Shown here: positions 18,922 through 28,313 of the stretch, piece after piece
How positions within the stretch are numbered: the first letter of the stretch is position 1
How the letters are laid out: every line of letters begins with the position of its first letter
Notes under the pieces: model-generated
Database searches by the model: none
What the model saw: only the letters and a program-made list of their open reading frames with translations
Told to the model about the DNA's origin: nothing
Origin: Kumtagia sp963829135
GTDB lineage: Bacteria > Pseudomonadota > Alphaproteobacteria > Rhizobiales > Rhizobiaceae
NCBI GenBank assembly: GCA_963829135.1
Contig: CAWHHO010000008.1
Location: forward strand, 744,001 to 808,000
Direction: 5' to 3'
Length of the DNA: 64,000 bases
Made by a program: the position numbers and the translations under genes

Positions 18922-20152
18922 ATGCCGCACCCGCTCGTTGAATACCTCCAGTTGACAGGCAACCGCTTCCGAATAATCAAAACGCTGGACACCGGCATAC
19001 CGCCGGCGGGGCGCAATGCGGTGGCGGTTGTCGAAACGGACATACTGGTGATTGGGGGCGGGGCGGCCGGGCTTGCCGCGGCGCAGGCACTCTCCCAGGC
19101 CGGGTTCGGCGTACGGCTTGCCGAAAGGGCACCACACCTCGGCGACCCATGGCGGAGGCGGCACAAGAACCTGACTCTGAATAGCTTCCGCGATCTTTCC
19201 GTTCTACCGGGGGTAAGGTATCCGGGAGGGCACGACCGCCTTTCCCTCCCGTTCCGCCGTGGTAGCGCTATTCGAAGAGTTCGCCCGCCTTCACCGGCTG
19301 GTGATCGACTACGATACGGTGATCGATCGGCTGGATCGCGTCGGGGACGTGTGGAATGCCGGCGCCGGCAGCAAGACATACCGTTCGCGGCACGTCGTCG
19401 TTGCGACCGGACGCGACCGGATTCCGTTTACGCCGGATTGGCCCGGGGTCGCGGGCTATACCGGCCGGCTGGTCCACGCGGCGGATTTCGGCGAGGCCTC
19501 AAGCTATCGCGGCAACAGTGTGCTGGTGGCAGGCGCCGGCAATTCGGGCTTCGACGTGCTGAACCACCTGATCAAGGTCGAGACTGGCCCGCTCTGGCTT
19601 TCCGCCAGGCACGCTCCGGCGATCCTTCCGAAGCGCGTCTTCAACCTCGCAGTCCATAAATACTCGACGAGCACGGCAAAGCTCCCGGTTGCAGTCGCGG
19701 ATTTGGTTATTGCGGGCGTTCAGAGAATTGCGTTCGGGGATCTCAGCAAGCTCGCCCTGCCGCCAATGGCCGGCGGCGGCGCGAGCCGCCTCTCCAGCGA
19801 AAGCATCGCGCTCGCGACCGACGACGGTACGGTTGCCGCGATGAAAGCTGGCCGCATCGCGGTCATTCCGGTGATCCGCTCCTTTGACGGTGCAAACGTC
19901 GTTCTCGACGACGGCCGGGTGCTGACTCCGGATGTCGTGATCGCCGCAACCGGCTATCGCTCCGGACTGGAGTCGATGGTCGGCCATCTTGGCGTGCTCG
20001 ATGAAAAGGGCAGAGCGCTGTTCAACGGCGGCGGCAGCGATCCGAAGCTCCCTGGACTGTGGTTCACCGGCATGCGCGCCGACCTTCGCGGGTGCTTCGT
20101 CAACGCTGTTTTGAAGGCGAACGAGATCGCCCGGGCAATCGCCCGATCCTGA
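18922..20152 (+). CDS. FAD-dependent NAD(P)-binding monooxygenase/oxidoreductase (one frame break; 409 aa restored)
   Basis: A flavin-containing monooxygenase-like enzyme. The FAD fold is at DILVIGGGAAGLAAAQALSQ (about residue 40), the family block DPWRRRHKNLTLNSFRDLS follows, a second dinucleotide fold is at SVLVAGAGNSGFDVLNHL, and a late VVIAATGYRSG motif is present. An extra G in GGG 19224-19226 breaks the frame. Dropping it joins LPGVRYP to EGTTAFPSRSAVVALFEEFA without loss. The start is uncertain: ATG 18922 gives a 35-residue extension, and a GTG at 19021 would start closer to the FAD fold. The substrate is unknown. It converges with the esterase gene, with only 6 bp between stops. Confidence 0.8.
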
Positions 20153-20158
20153 CCGGTG

Positions 20159-20933
20159 TCACGCGGATGCGCGTGCGTCATCATCCAGCCAGTGGGTGAC
20201 GAAATATTGCAGCTGGCGATGCCACCATGGCCAGTCGTGGCTGACATCGGCGCCCCAGTAATCGACCCATGCGGGAATATTCTTTTCGCGCAACACGCGC
20301 TCCAGCTCGCGCGTATCGGCAAGCATGGGCTCTTCCCACGATCCCTGGCCGCAACAGAAGATCATGCGCTTGGCGCGGAGGCTGGAAAGAATGCGTTCGT
20401 CGGTCAGTCCGGGCAGATAGGCGAGCGGCGAGTTGAAGTAGATGCCGCCCTCAAGCGCCGAGCCGAAGAAGTCCCGGGTCGAGTAGACGCCCGACAGGGC
20501 GATGATGCCGGAAACCATGTCCGGGTTCTGGAACAGGAAGTTCGAAGCGTGGAACGCACCCATCGAGCAGCCGGACAGCAGGGGCTTCAGGTCGGCGCCG
20601 TTGTTCGACACGCGGGCTTCGGCAACGACAATCGGGAAAACCTCGTCGCGTATGTAGCGGAAATAGGCGTTGTGCCGCTCGATGCGCGTCTGCAGGTCTG
20701 GATCCCTGCCGAAAAACGTTTCGCCGTCTATGCCGTCGACGGTCCAGATCTGGATGCGCCCGGAATCGATGAATTCGCGCGAGCGCACCGACGCCGCCGG
20801 AATCCTCATACTGGTAGAAACGGCCATTCGAGGTCGGGAAAACCACCATCGGCCTCCCGGCATGGCCGTAGCGCTTGTATTCCATCGGCTTGCCGAGATT
20901 TATGCTCTCGGACTTGTGGTAGGAAATCTGCAC
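20159..20933 (-). CDS. alpha/beta-hydrolase esterase (one frame break; 257 aa restored)
   Basis: An esterase-D/S-formylglutathione-hydrolase-like fold. The N-terminus MQISYHKSESINLGKPMEYK leads through VVFPTSNGRFYQYED. The nucleophile elbow is LLSGCSMGAFHASNFL (Ser in G-C-S-M-G), and a C-terminal GADVSHDWPWWHRQL supplies the likely His. The N-terminal and main parts lie in different frames. An extra base in the CGCGCG stretch around 20776-20781 explains this, joining GGVGALA to EFIDSGRIQIWTVDGIDG. It starts 3 bp after the ATP-grasp stop, so the two are almost certainly co-transcribed and may act on the same small molecule. Confidence 0.8.
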
Positions 20934-20936
20934 GCG

Positions 20937-22100
20937 TCACGCCTCTTCATGAATGAAGCGAATTGCCTCCCGAACCTCTGGCAGGCTCTTGGCGCGGAGT
21001 TGATACGCGTAGTTCCCCATGGCGCGGCTGAAGACCTCTTCGATGGCGTTGTGATGCAATATCATGTTTCCATGGGCGGCTAGCACGGCCTTGTGATCAT
21101 GGCGATAGCGAATGTGCCGCTTCCTGCTGGCATAGGCGGCGTAATATTTGCCGGTGTAGGGGCCGCTGGTGGTGCCGTTTACCACCATGTTGGCCCATTC
21201 GGCATAGACATCGACATCGTAGGTGTAGTTGATCGCATCCGTCATCCAGGCGCCGGGCGGGCGCATGTTCACTTCCAGCGCAATGACATGCTTGTCGTTG
21301 GTTTCGAACAATTCGATGTGGAAAAACCGTTCGCGCACATCGAAAGCCCTCAGGATCTTCTTGCCGGCCTCCTCCACGGCAGGATCGACCGTCGGGCGGC
21401 AGACATAGCTCATATGATGGTCGCGGTTGACGACATCCATGACGCTCTGGTCGTAGCGGTGGCTGGCGGCGAGCACCACTTCGCCCTCGCGGTTGACCAG
21501 ACCGTCATAGGTTACGACCATGCCGTCGACGAATTTCTCCATGACGAAGGTCACCTCCTCGGGCTTGGCGCGGAAGAAGGCGTCGAGTTCGCTTGAATTG
21601 GCGATCTTGTAGGTGTTGCTCGCACCCGAACCGCTGTCCGGCTTGACCACGACCGGATAGCCGACGCGGCGAATGAAGGTCAGCGCGCCGGTTCGGTCGG
21701 AGCATTTGCGTTGCGGAATGGTTTCCACGCCGCTCTTGCGGAAGAAGGCGCGCATGCGCGACTTGCGTTTCAGATTTTTTACAAAGTCGAGCTTGGTGCC
21801 AAAAATATTGAAGTCGGTGCGCATCCCGGCTTCCAGCTCCAGCCAATGCTCGTTGAGCGATTCGAAACGATCGATGCGCCCCCATTTGTGGATGAAGTGG
21901 CCCATCGCACGCAACGTTTCGTCGTAGTTCTCCATGTCGGCAATGCGGTAATATTCCGATAGCGAGCCGCGAAGCTTTCCACTCAGCCTGTCATATGGCG
22001 CATCGCCTATGCCAAGCACGGTCGCCCCGGCCTTTTTCAATCCAGCGCAGAAATCGGCTCCGTTGGTTGGAAAATGCGGAGAAAAGAAAACGAAATTCAT
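20937..22100 (-). CDS. ATP-grasp family ligase, 387 aa
   Basis: Begins MNFVFFSPHFPTNGADFCAG, an N-terminal Rossmann-like domain. It continues into an ATP-grasp fold: PVVVKPDSGSGASNTYKI provides the ATP-binding Lys and Gly-rich loop (about residues 140-160), EVTFVMEKFVDG follows, and ALEVNMRPPGAWMTDAINY carries the Mg-binding Glu/Asn near residue 285. These enzymes couple ATP hydrolysis to carboxylate-amine or carboxylate-thiol ligation; the substrate is not predictable. The start at 22100 is chosen over 22139 because the conserved N-terminus begins here and an AGGTG-like site precedes it. Followed 3 bp later by an esterase gene. Confidence 0.8.
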   Translation of the reverse strand: MNFVFFSPHFPTNGADFCAGLKKAGATVLGIGDAPYDRLSGKLRGSLSEYYRIADMENYDETLRAMGHFIHKWGRIDRFESLNEHWLELEAGMRTDFNIFGTKLDFVKNLKRKSRMRAFFRKSGVETIPQRKCSDRTGALTFIRRVGYPVVVKPDSGSGASNTYKIANSSELDAFFRAKPEEVTFVMEKFVDGMVVTYDGLVNREGEVVLAASHRYDQSVMDVVNRDHHMSYVCRPTVDPAVEEAGKKILRAFDVRERFFHIELFETNDKHVIALEVNMRPPGAWMTDAINYTYDVDVYAEWANMVVNGTTSGPYTGKYYAAYASRKRHIRYRHDHKAVLAAHGNMILHHNAIEEVFSRAMGNYAYQLRAKSLPEVREAIRFIHEEA

Positions 22101-22281
22101 GACACCTGCCACGCGTTTAACAAGAAACATCGGCAGCAAGTTTCGGTCATTTTCGGCATCGGCGGAAGATGCGTGATGACGAATTTCGACCGTTCCAGTA
22201 ATGCATCAGTATGTTCGCCTGTGGATCGACACGCAGCCGGCAATTGCTAATTCTGCATAGGGCACTGCTGGGAGAACCGGG

Positions 22282-23091
22282 ATGGTGTTCAAAGGTGTGC
22301 GCACGCCTTTCGTACGCGACGCGGGCGGCTTCATCGTCCATCTGAATATGCCCGGCCTGCTCGACCCAAAGTCTCGCGACCATGGCCATGGTCCGCTGGC
22401 GATGGTGGTCGAGTCCATTCTCGATCCGGGACGCCAGATCGCGATGCATGAACATCGCGACGACGAGATCATCTCGTGGGTGCCGGCCGGGGTCATGCGC
22501 CATGACGACAGAGCGCAGGGCCGGCTGTTGATCGACAGCCAGCATCTGATGGTGATGAATGCGGGCAGCGGCTTCTGGCATTCGGAGGAGACTTTGCCCG
22601 GCGATCCGCGGCTGCGCATGTTGCAAATTCTCGTGCGACCGCGCGCAGTTGATCTCGTTCCCCTGATCCAGCATGGTCGGATCGAGAAGGGCCAGGCAAA
22701 TCGCTGGCGATTTCTCTTCGGGCCTGAGGGCAGCGGCGCGCCATTTTATGTCCGCAGTGAAGTCCATTTCTTCGACATTCAGCTGGACCCGGATGCGACC
22801 GTCGAATTTCCCGCCATGGAGGGTTTTGACCTCTATTTCTACGTCTTCAGCGGCGCAGCATCGGTGGCTGGACTGGTATTCGAGGAAGGTGAACAAGGTC
22901 TGCTGCCGGGAGGCGGTCCGCTGTCGCTCACGACGGCGGCTGCACCGGCCGTCATTGTCGCCTTCCTGATCGATCCCAATGCACCGTACACGCGGCGGGG
23001 AACTGTCGGGGACCACCGGAGGATACCACCTGTGTGGGTGCTACGCCTGTTTGCGAGGTGGAAGCGATTTACGCGCCAATGGCGCCGCTGA
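22282..23091 (+). CDS. pirin family protein (bicupin), 269 aa
   Basis: Two cupin halves. The N-terminal metal site is visible as MHEHRDDEIISWV with a further His in GVMRHDDRAQG, and NAGSGFWHSEE plus LQILVRPRA complete the pirin pattern. The C-terminal half (SEVHFFDIQLDPDATVEFPA) is the second barrel. Bacterial pirins bind Fe(II); some have quercetinase activity and others interact with dehydrogenases. The role here is not predictable. A monocistronic gene between divergent and convergent neighbours. Confidence 0.85.
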   Translation: MVFKGVRTPFVRDAGGFIVHLNMPGLLDPKSRDHGHGPLAMVVESILDPGRQIAMHEHRDDEIISWVPAGVMRHDDRAQGRLLIDSQHLMVMNAGSGFWHSEETLPGDPRLRMLQILVRPRAVDLVPLIQHGRIEKGQANRWRFLFGPEGSGAPFYVRSEVHFFDIQLDPDATVEFPAMEGFDLYFYVFSGAASVAGLVFEEGEQGLLPGGGPLSLTTAAAPAVIVAFLIDPNAPYTRRGTVGDHRRIPPVWVLRLFARWKRFTRQWRR

Positions 23092-23166
23092 GCGCGGTTG
23101 GCGTGCTAACCGATAAAGAGACCGCAGCGGTTTGCAGCCACCGAAGACCTTCCAAGTTAAGCCGCA

Positions 23167-23781
23167 TTACCGCCGCAGCAGGAACACGGCCTGTTGCCCG
23201 AAAAAATTCCAGAACCACCAGGGCAGCGCAAACCCGATCTTCTCGCCATTGGCGTCCAATGCAGCGGCGCTTTCCACCCTCGCGCCGATCTCGTCGCAAA
23301 GCATGACGAAATCGCGGATCGTGCAGAAGTGGATATTGGGCGTGTTGTACCAGGCATCCGGCAATTCGCGGGTGACCGGCATGCGGCCCCTGAACAACAG
23401 CCAGAAACGCACCCGCCAATGGCCGAAATTCGGAAACGAGACGATTGCCCGCTCGCCGATGCGCAGCAGTTCGGTCAGCACCTGCTTCGGATTGCGGGTG
23501 GCCTGCAAAGTCTGTGACAGAATCACATAGTCGAAGCCTTTGTCGGGATAGAAGGTGAGGTCGCTGTCGGCGTCGCCCTGCACGACCGACAACCCTCGCG
23601 CCACGCATTCATTGACGCCGCGCTGCGACAGTTCGAGACCGCGTCCCTCGACCTGCTTCTCGTTTTGCAGCAGTTCGAGCAGGATGCCGTCGCCGCTGCC
23701 GACGTCGAGCACCTTCGCGCCGGGCGCGATGAAGCCGGCCACCACCTGCAGGTCGACGCGATTTTCGCCGTTGACCTTCAT
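23167..23781 (-). CDS. metW: methionine biosynthesis protein MetW
   Basis: A 204-aa SAM-methyltransferase-fold protein with VLDVGSGDGILLELLQNEKQ, then FDYVILSQTLQATRNP and ERAIVSFPNFGHWRVRFWLL, which are characteristic of MetW. It overlaps metX by 4 bp (ATGA), the usual metXW arrangement. MetW supports homoserine O-acetyltransferase activity in methionine synthesis; in several bacteria MetX needs MetW for full activity. It is probably controlled with metX through the upstream SAM-II riboswitch. Confidence 0.92.
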   Translation of the reverse strand: MKVNGENRVDLQVVAGFIAPGAKVLDVGSGDGILLELLQNEKQVEGRGLELSQRGVNECVARGLSVVQGDADSDLTFYPDKGFDYVILSQTLQATRNPKQVLTELLRIGERAIVSFPNFGHWRVRFWLLFRGRMPVTRELPDAWYNTPNIHFCTIRDFVMLCDEIGARVESAAALDANGEKIGFALPWWFWNFFGQQAVFLLRR

Positions 23782-24950
23782 TTCACCGCAAGCCCCTTCG
23801 CGCGCGCTGCAGAGCGCAGAAACCCGTTAATCGCCGCGAACAGCTCCGGCTCGTCAAGCAGGAAGGCGTCATGGCCGCGATCCGTATCGATCTCGACGAA
23901 CGACACCGATGCGCCCGAGGCGTTGAGGGCGTGGACGAGTGCCCGGCTCTCCCCGGTTGGAAAGTGCCAGTCGCTGGTGAACGATATGACGCAGAAGCGG
24001 GTCTTGGTGCCGCGAAATGCATCAGCCAGGCTGCCGCCATGGTCGGCGGCGAGGTCGAAATAATCCATCGACCGGCTGAGATAGAGGTAGGAATTGGCGT
24101 CGAAGCGGTCGACGAACATCACGCCCTGATGCCGCAGGTAGCTCTCCACCTGGAAATCCGCGTCGAAGGAGAAGGTCAGGCCCTTGCGGTCCTGCAGATT
24201 GCGCCCGAACTTGCGGTGCAACGCCGCTTCCGAGAGATAGGTGATATGCGCGATCATACGCGCCACCGCGAGGCCCTTGTCGGGGCTAACGCCCGCCTCG
24301 AGATACTTGCCGCCCCGCCAGTCGGGATCGGCCATCACCGCCTGGCGACCAGCCTCGTAGAAAGCAATGTTCTGCGCCGAATGTCGCGTGCCCGTGGCCA
24401 TCGGCAGAGCAGAGAAAACGCGTTTGGGATAGCTCGCGGCCCATTCCAGAACCTGCATGCCGCCCATCGACCCGCCGACCACGCTGAACAGCTGGTCGAT
24501 GCCGAAATGGTCGATCAGCATCGCCTGGGCGCGCACAATGTCGCGGATGGTGATGATGGGAAGTTCCAGCCCGTACGGCTTGCCGGTAGCGGGATTGGTC
24601 GACGCCGGACCGGTAGAGCCCATGCAACTGCCTATGGCATTCGGGCAGATGACGAAGAAACGCTCTGTGTCGACGATCTTTCCGGGACCGATGAGCACTT
24701 CCCACCAGCCCGGCTTGCCGGTCACCGGATTGGTGCTGGCGACATGCTGGTCGCCCGTCAGCGCATGACAGATCAGGATGGCATTCGACTTATCGGCGTT
24801 GAGCTGGCCGTAGGTCTGGTAGGCGATCTGGAACGGCGAAAGCACCACGCCTGCGTCGAGCTTGAGCGGCTTGTCGGCGCCGAAATACAGCACGGGGCTC
24901 GACGGTTGGTCGGCCTCCTTGTTCGACTTTCGGGCACGCAGAGCGGCCAT
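23778..24950 (-). CDS. metX: homoserine O-acetyltransferase
   Basis: A 390-aa alpha/beta hydrolase that transfers acetyl from acetyl-CoA to homoserine, the first committed step to methionine. The catalytic triad is visible: Ser in VVGGSMGGMQVLEWA, Asp in FTSDWHFPTGE, His in DTDRGHDAFLLD. The ILICHALTGDQHVA and NAIGSCMGSTGPASTNP blocks are family hallmarks. The start at 24950 (MAALRARKSNKE) is chosen over a longer frame to 25025 because that extension runs through an intrinsic terminator and up to a riboswitch. Followed by metW with 4-bp overlap. Confidence 0.95.
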   Translation of the reverse strand: MAALRARKSNKEADQPSSPVLYFGADKPLKLDAGVVLSPFQIAYQTYGQLNADKSNAILICHALTGDQHVASTNPVTGKPGWWEVLIGPGKIVDTERFFVICPNAIGSCMGSTGPASTNPATGKPYGLELPIITIRDIVRAQAMLIDHFGIDQLFSVVGGSMGGMQVLEWAASYPKRVFSALPMATGTRHSAQNIAFYEAGRQAVMADPDWRGGKYLEAGVSPDKGLAVARMIAHITYLSEAALHRKFGRNLQDRKGLTFSFDADFQVESYLRHQGVMFVDRFDANSYLYLSRSMDYFDLAADHGGSLADAFRGTKTRFCVISFTSDWHFPTGESRALVHALNASGASVSFVEIDTDRGHDAFLLDEPELFAAINGFLRSAARAKGLAVK

Positions 24951-24984
24951 CCCACCATCCTTGCCGGTCGGCTTCTGCGGGCGC

Positions 24985-25017
24985 AAAAAAACCGGCGCTG
25001 CCAATGCAGGGCCGGTT
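24985..25017 (-). terminator. intrinsic terminator in the metX leader
   Basis: On the minus strand AACCGGC (25017-25011) pairs with GCCGGTT (24996-24990). The inner CTGC/GCAG pairs further, and seven T residues follow. It lies after the SAM-II aptamer and 34 bp before the metX ATG, so it is a leader attenuator rather than an end-of-gene terminator. Its 5' arm (CGGCCCT, plus-strand positions 25008-25014) is perfectly complementary to AGGGCCG at the aptamer 3' end (25030-25036), giving a plausible antiterminator. Confidence 0.8.
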
Positions 25018-25029
25018 ACGAACACGCAA

Positions 25030-25086
25030 CGGCCCTTTAGCTAGTTGTTTAACGTGGCTGCAAGCCGACCGGCCAAATCACCACGA
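25030..25086 (-). promoter_or_regulatory. SAM-II riboswitch upstream of metX
   Basis: The minus strand reads TCGTGGTGATTTGGCCGG, continues through GGCTTGCAGCCACGTTAAAC, and ends AACTAGCTAAAGGGCCG, the characteristic order of the alphaproteobacterial SAM-II pseudoknot aptamer. It binds S-adenosylmethionine and shuts off methionine synthesis genes. The aptamer starts about 10 nt after the predicted -10 and is followed by an intrinsic terminator, so control is likely by transcription attenuation of metXW. Confidence 0.92.
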
Positions 25087-25096
25087 CGTTCTGTCG

Positions 25097-25125
25097 GTAA
25101 TACGGCGGCGGCGGGATGGCGTCAA
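25097..25125 (-). promoter_or_regulatory. predicted sigma-70 promoter for metX leader
   Basis: TTGACG (25125-25120) and TATTAC (25102-25097) on the minus strand are separated by exactly 17 bases. A start site about 7 nt further on would fall at 25089-25090, right at the 5' edge of the SAM-II aptamer. That fits a riboswitch leader with almost no extra 5' sequence. Confidence 0.7.
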
Positions 25126-25281
25126 TGGCGTAGGCGGAATGGTGCCGCGATCACGACAGTCCGGAAACGGCCATTGCAGCGGGGATGGGGGACGCTACAG
25201 TGGATGACGGAACTGTGCTGGGTCGTACGCGGCCAGTCTTTCGGTGAAGCATTCATCTCCCTGCATCGAGGCTCAAGCCGT

Positions 25282-26206
25282 ATGACGAACCACAGGATAC
25301 TGGCCGAGGGATTGCAGTTTCCGGAGGGGCCGGTGGCCTGCTCCGACGGTTCGGTGCTCCTGGTGGAAATCCAGCGCAAGACTGTCACGCGGGTATCGGC
25401 GGACGGGGAGATCACGATCGTCGCGCAACTCGATGGAGGCCCGAACGGCGCTGCCTTCGGGCCGGATGGCTGCCTCTATATCTGCAACAATGGCGGCTTC
25501 CTGTTCCAGGAGAGCGGCGGCTTCAACCGCGTCAAGCCCGGCGTGCCGGAGGGCTATGCCGGCGGCTGGATAGAGCGCCTCGATTTGACAAGCGGCGAGC
25601 GGAAAATCCTCTACACGCATTGCGGCGAGCATCGTCTGGTCGGACCGAACGATCTCGTCTTCGACCGGCACGGCGGCTTCTATTTCACCGATTTCGGCAA
25701 GCTCTACCCGCGCCATCGCATGAATGGCGGGCTCTACTATGCGCTGGCCGACGGGTCACGCATCGTCGAAGTGGCATACCTTCTGATCATGCCGAACGGG
25801 GTCGGGCTGTCGCCGGATGGCTCTGCCGTCTACGTCGCCGAGACCGAGAGCGGCAGGCTTTGGGCATTCGACCTGGCTGCGCCCGGGGTGGTGGCGCAGC
25901 GCCACGCTCTGGCGGCGCATGGAGGGCGGCTGGTCTGCGGCCTTCCCGGTCATCAGAGGCTGGACAGTCTGGCGGTCGACGCTGCAGGCAACATCCACGT
26001 TGCGACGCTCAGCACAGGCTGCATCACGGTGGTTAGCCCCAGCGGGCGAGATCGTCGAGCAGATCATGACCGGCGATCCGATGACCACCAACGTCTGCTT
26101 CGGCGGGCCGGATCGAAAAACCGCCTATGCAACACTCTCGGGTCTCGGCCAGCTTATCGCCTTCGAATCGAAATACAGCGGCCTTGAACTCGCCTGGGAG
26201 TTCTGA
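25282..26206 (+). CDS. SMP-30/gluconolactonase family protein (one frame break; 307 aa restored)
   Basis: A six-bladed beta-propeller lactonase/esterase. The metal-ligand Glu is in EGLQFPEGPVACSDG, the Asn in LVGPNDLVFDRHGGFYF, and the Asp-region in IMPNGVGLSPDGSAVYV and RLDSLAVDAAGNIHVAT. It probably hydrolyses sugar lactones or related esters; the substrate is unknown. The frame is lost in CCCC 26037-26040. Removing one C joins CITVVS to PAGEIVEQIMTGDPMTTNV and the family-like ending GLGQLIAFESKYSGLELAWE. The ATG at 25282 starts the conserved part; a long upstream in-frame extension overlaps the metX leader promoter and looks non-coding. Confidence 0.85.
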
Positions 26207-26291
26207 GGCGGCCGGCTTGTGAACGACAAGTCGGATATTGGCGACACGGTTCTTCGGATGAGGCTATCGAAATGGGCGGGAGGTAACGCGC

Positions 26292-27107
26292 GTGACCGGA
26301 TCTCACTCCTCAACCTTCAACGCCAGCGATGGCGAAGGTTATGAACTGGTAATGGGACGCTGGAGCAAGCGTCTGGCGCCATCATTTCTGGATTTCGTTG
26401 GGCCGATGGACGGGGAGACCGTGCTTGATGTTGGTTGCGGAACCGGCAGTCTCGCCTTTGCCGCAGCAAAGCGCGGCGGTATCGACACGCTGCAGGCCAT
26501 CGATTTCTCTCTTGCCTATATCGAGCATGCAAAGCAGCGCAATACCGATCCGAGACTTAGGTTCGAGGTCGGCGACGCATGCGCGCTGTCATTTGCGGAT
26601 CGCAGTTTTGACAAGGTGTTGTCGCTGCTTGTGCTGCATTTCGTACCAAGGGCAGACCAGGCGATCGCCGAAATGCGCCGGGTCGCCAAGGCGGGCGCGG
26701 TTGTCGCCGCCGCGGTTTGGGACGCGCGTGGCGGCTTGGTCGCGAACAGGCTGTTCTTCGACACCGCCGCGGTTCTTGATCTCGATGCCAACACGCGGCG
26801 CGGAAGGAATTTCACACGCCCGATGACCCGGCCGGGAGAACTGGGAGCTGCCTGGCAGGCCGCGGGTCTTCATGACGTGACTGAAACCACACTCGGCATT
26901 CGAATGGAGTTTTCGTCTTTCGATGACTATTGGGCGCCGTATATCGGCAAGGACGGGCCTGGGGCCGACTATGTCGGCACCCTCGATCAGGGCCAGCGCA
27001 CGCGTCTTCGCGATGCTGTGCGGCTGGCCTATCTCGATGGCGAAGCCGACGGCCCTCGCTCATATGCGGCGATAGCCTGGGCGGTGAAGGGAACTGTACC
27101 AGTCTGA
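26292..27107 (+). CDS. class I SAM-dependent methyltransferase, 271 aa
   Basis: Methyltransferase fold with motif I TVLDVGCGTGSLAFAAAKRG (about residues 42-60), AIDFSLAYIEHAKQRN, and the post-motif SFDKVLSLLVLHFVPRADQA. The GTG start at 26292 has GGAGG about 8 nt upstream. The substrate is unknown; the pattern fits small-molecule methyltransferases of the UbiE/type-11 class. It lies 88 bp before hisC on the same strand without an obvious functional link. Confidence 0.8.
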   Translation: MTGSHSSTFNASDGEGYELVMGRWSKRLAPSFLDFVGPMDGETVLDVGCGTGSLAFAAAKRGGIDTLQAIDFSLAYIEHAKQRNTDPRLRFEVGDACALSFADRSFDKVLSLLVLHFVPRADQAIAEMRRVAKAGAVVAAAVWDARGGLVANRLFFDTAAVLDLDANTRRGRNFTRPMTRPGELGAAWQAAGLHDVTETTLGIRMEFSSFDDYWAPYIGKDGPGADYVGTLDQGQRTRLRDAVRLAYLDGEADGPRSYAAIAWAVKGTVPV

Positions 27108-27195
27108 CAAGGGGAGAGTGCTGGCTCTCGACATCCCCGTTGCGCGCCTGTATTCCCGCCTGCGGTTTGAACCGGACCGATCAGCGGGCTCGACA

Positions 27196-28309
27196 ATGAC
27201 GAAAATCACCGAAATTGCGCGCCCGCAGCCGAAGCCGGGCGTGATGGACATCGAGGCCTATGTGCCTGGCAAGAGCGCGGCGCCGGCCGGTGTCGCAAAG
27301 GTCCATAAACTGTCATCCAACGAGAACCCGCTCGGCGCTTCGCCCGCGGCGATCGAGGCGGTACGCCAGGTGGCCGGCAAGCTGGAGTTCTATCCCGACG
27401 GGTCGGCGACGCGGCTGCGCGAAGCGATCGGCGCGGCGCATGGCCTGAACCCGGCAAACATCGTCTGCTCGAACGGCTCGGACGAAGTCATCGGCCTGCT
27501 GGCGCAGACATACCTCTCACCCGGCGACGAGGGCATTTTCACGGAGCACGGATTCCTGGTCTACAGGATTTACATCCAGGCCGCGGGCGGCGTGCCGGTT
27601 GTCGCCAAGGAAACCGCCGAGACCGCCAGTGTCGATGCGATCCTTGCCAAGGTCACGCCTCGCACCAGAATCGTCTTCCTGGCAAACCCGAACAACCCGA
27701 CCGGCACCTACATTCCGTTCGACGAGGTCAAGCGGCTGCATGCCGGCCTGCCGAAGCACGTCCTGCTGGTGCTCGATGCCGCCTACGCCGAATATGTGCG
27801 CCGCAACGACTACGAATCCGGCATCGAACTGGTGTCGGCCTTCGAGAATGTGGTGATGACCCGCACTTTTTCGAAGATCCATGGGCTGGGCGGCGCCCGC
27901 ATCGGCTGGGCCTACTGTCCCTCGCATATTGCCGATGCGCTGAACCGCATCCGGGGACCATTCAACGTCAGTGCCACGTCGATCGAGGCCGGAATTGCCG
28001 CGATAGGGCGACCGCGCCCATGTGGAGCACACTGTCGAGCACAATAGCCGCTGGCTGGAGTGGCTGGCGGCGGAACTGACCGAGCTGGGGCTGCGGGTCA
28101 CCCCGAGCGTCGGCAATTTCGTGCTGATCCATTTCCCGGATGACGCCCGGCACAATGCAGCGGCGGCAGACGATTACCTGTCGGCGCGCGGTTATATTCT
28201 GCGCCGGGTCGCAGGCTATGGCTTCCCCAATGCGCTGCGCATGACGGTTGGCACCGAAGAGGCGAATCGCGGCGTCGTTGCCGCCCTTTCCGAATTCCTG
28301 AAAAGCTGA
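27196..28309 (+). CDS. hisC: histidinol-phosphate aminotransferase (one frame break; 370 aa restored)
   Basis: A PLP-dependent class II aminotransferase. NPNNPTGTYIPFDEV, VLDAAYAEYV (Asp/Tyr) and the Schiff-base Lys in TRTFSKIHGLGGARIGW are all visible, and the N-terminus ARPQPKPGVMDIEAYVPGKS is typical of rhizobial HisC. It converts imidazole-acetol phosphate to histidinol phosphate; in this group it may also serve in aromatic amino acid synthesis, which fits the next gene. An extra G in GGG 28006-28008 breaks the frame. Without it GIAAIG continues as DRAHVEHTVEHNSRWLEWLA to the normal end. Prephenate dehydrogenase follows after 4 bp. Confidence 0.9.
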
Positions 28310-28313
28310 GGAC

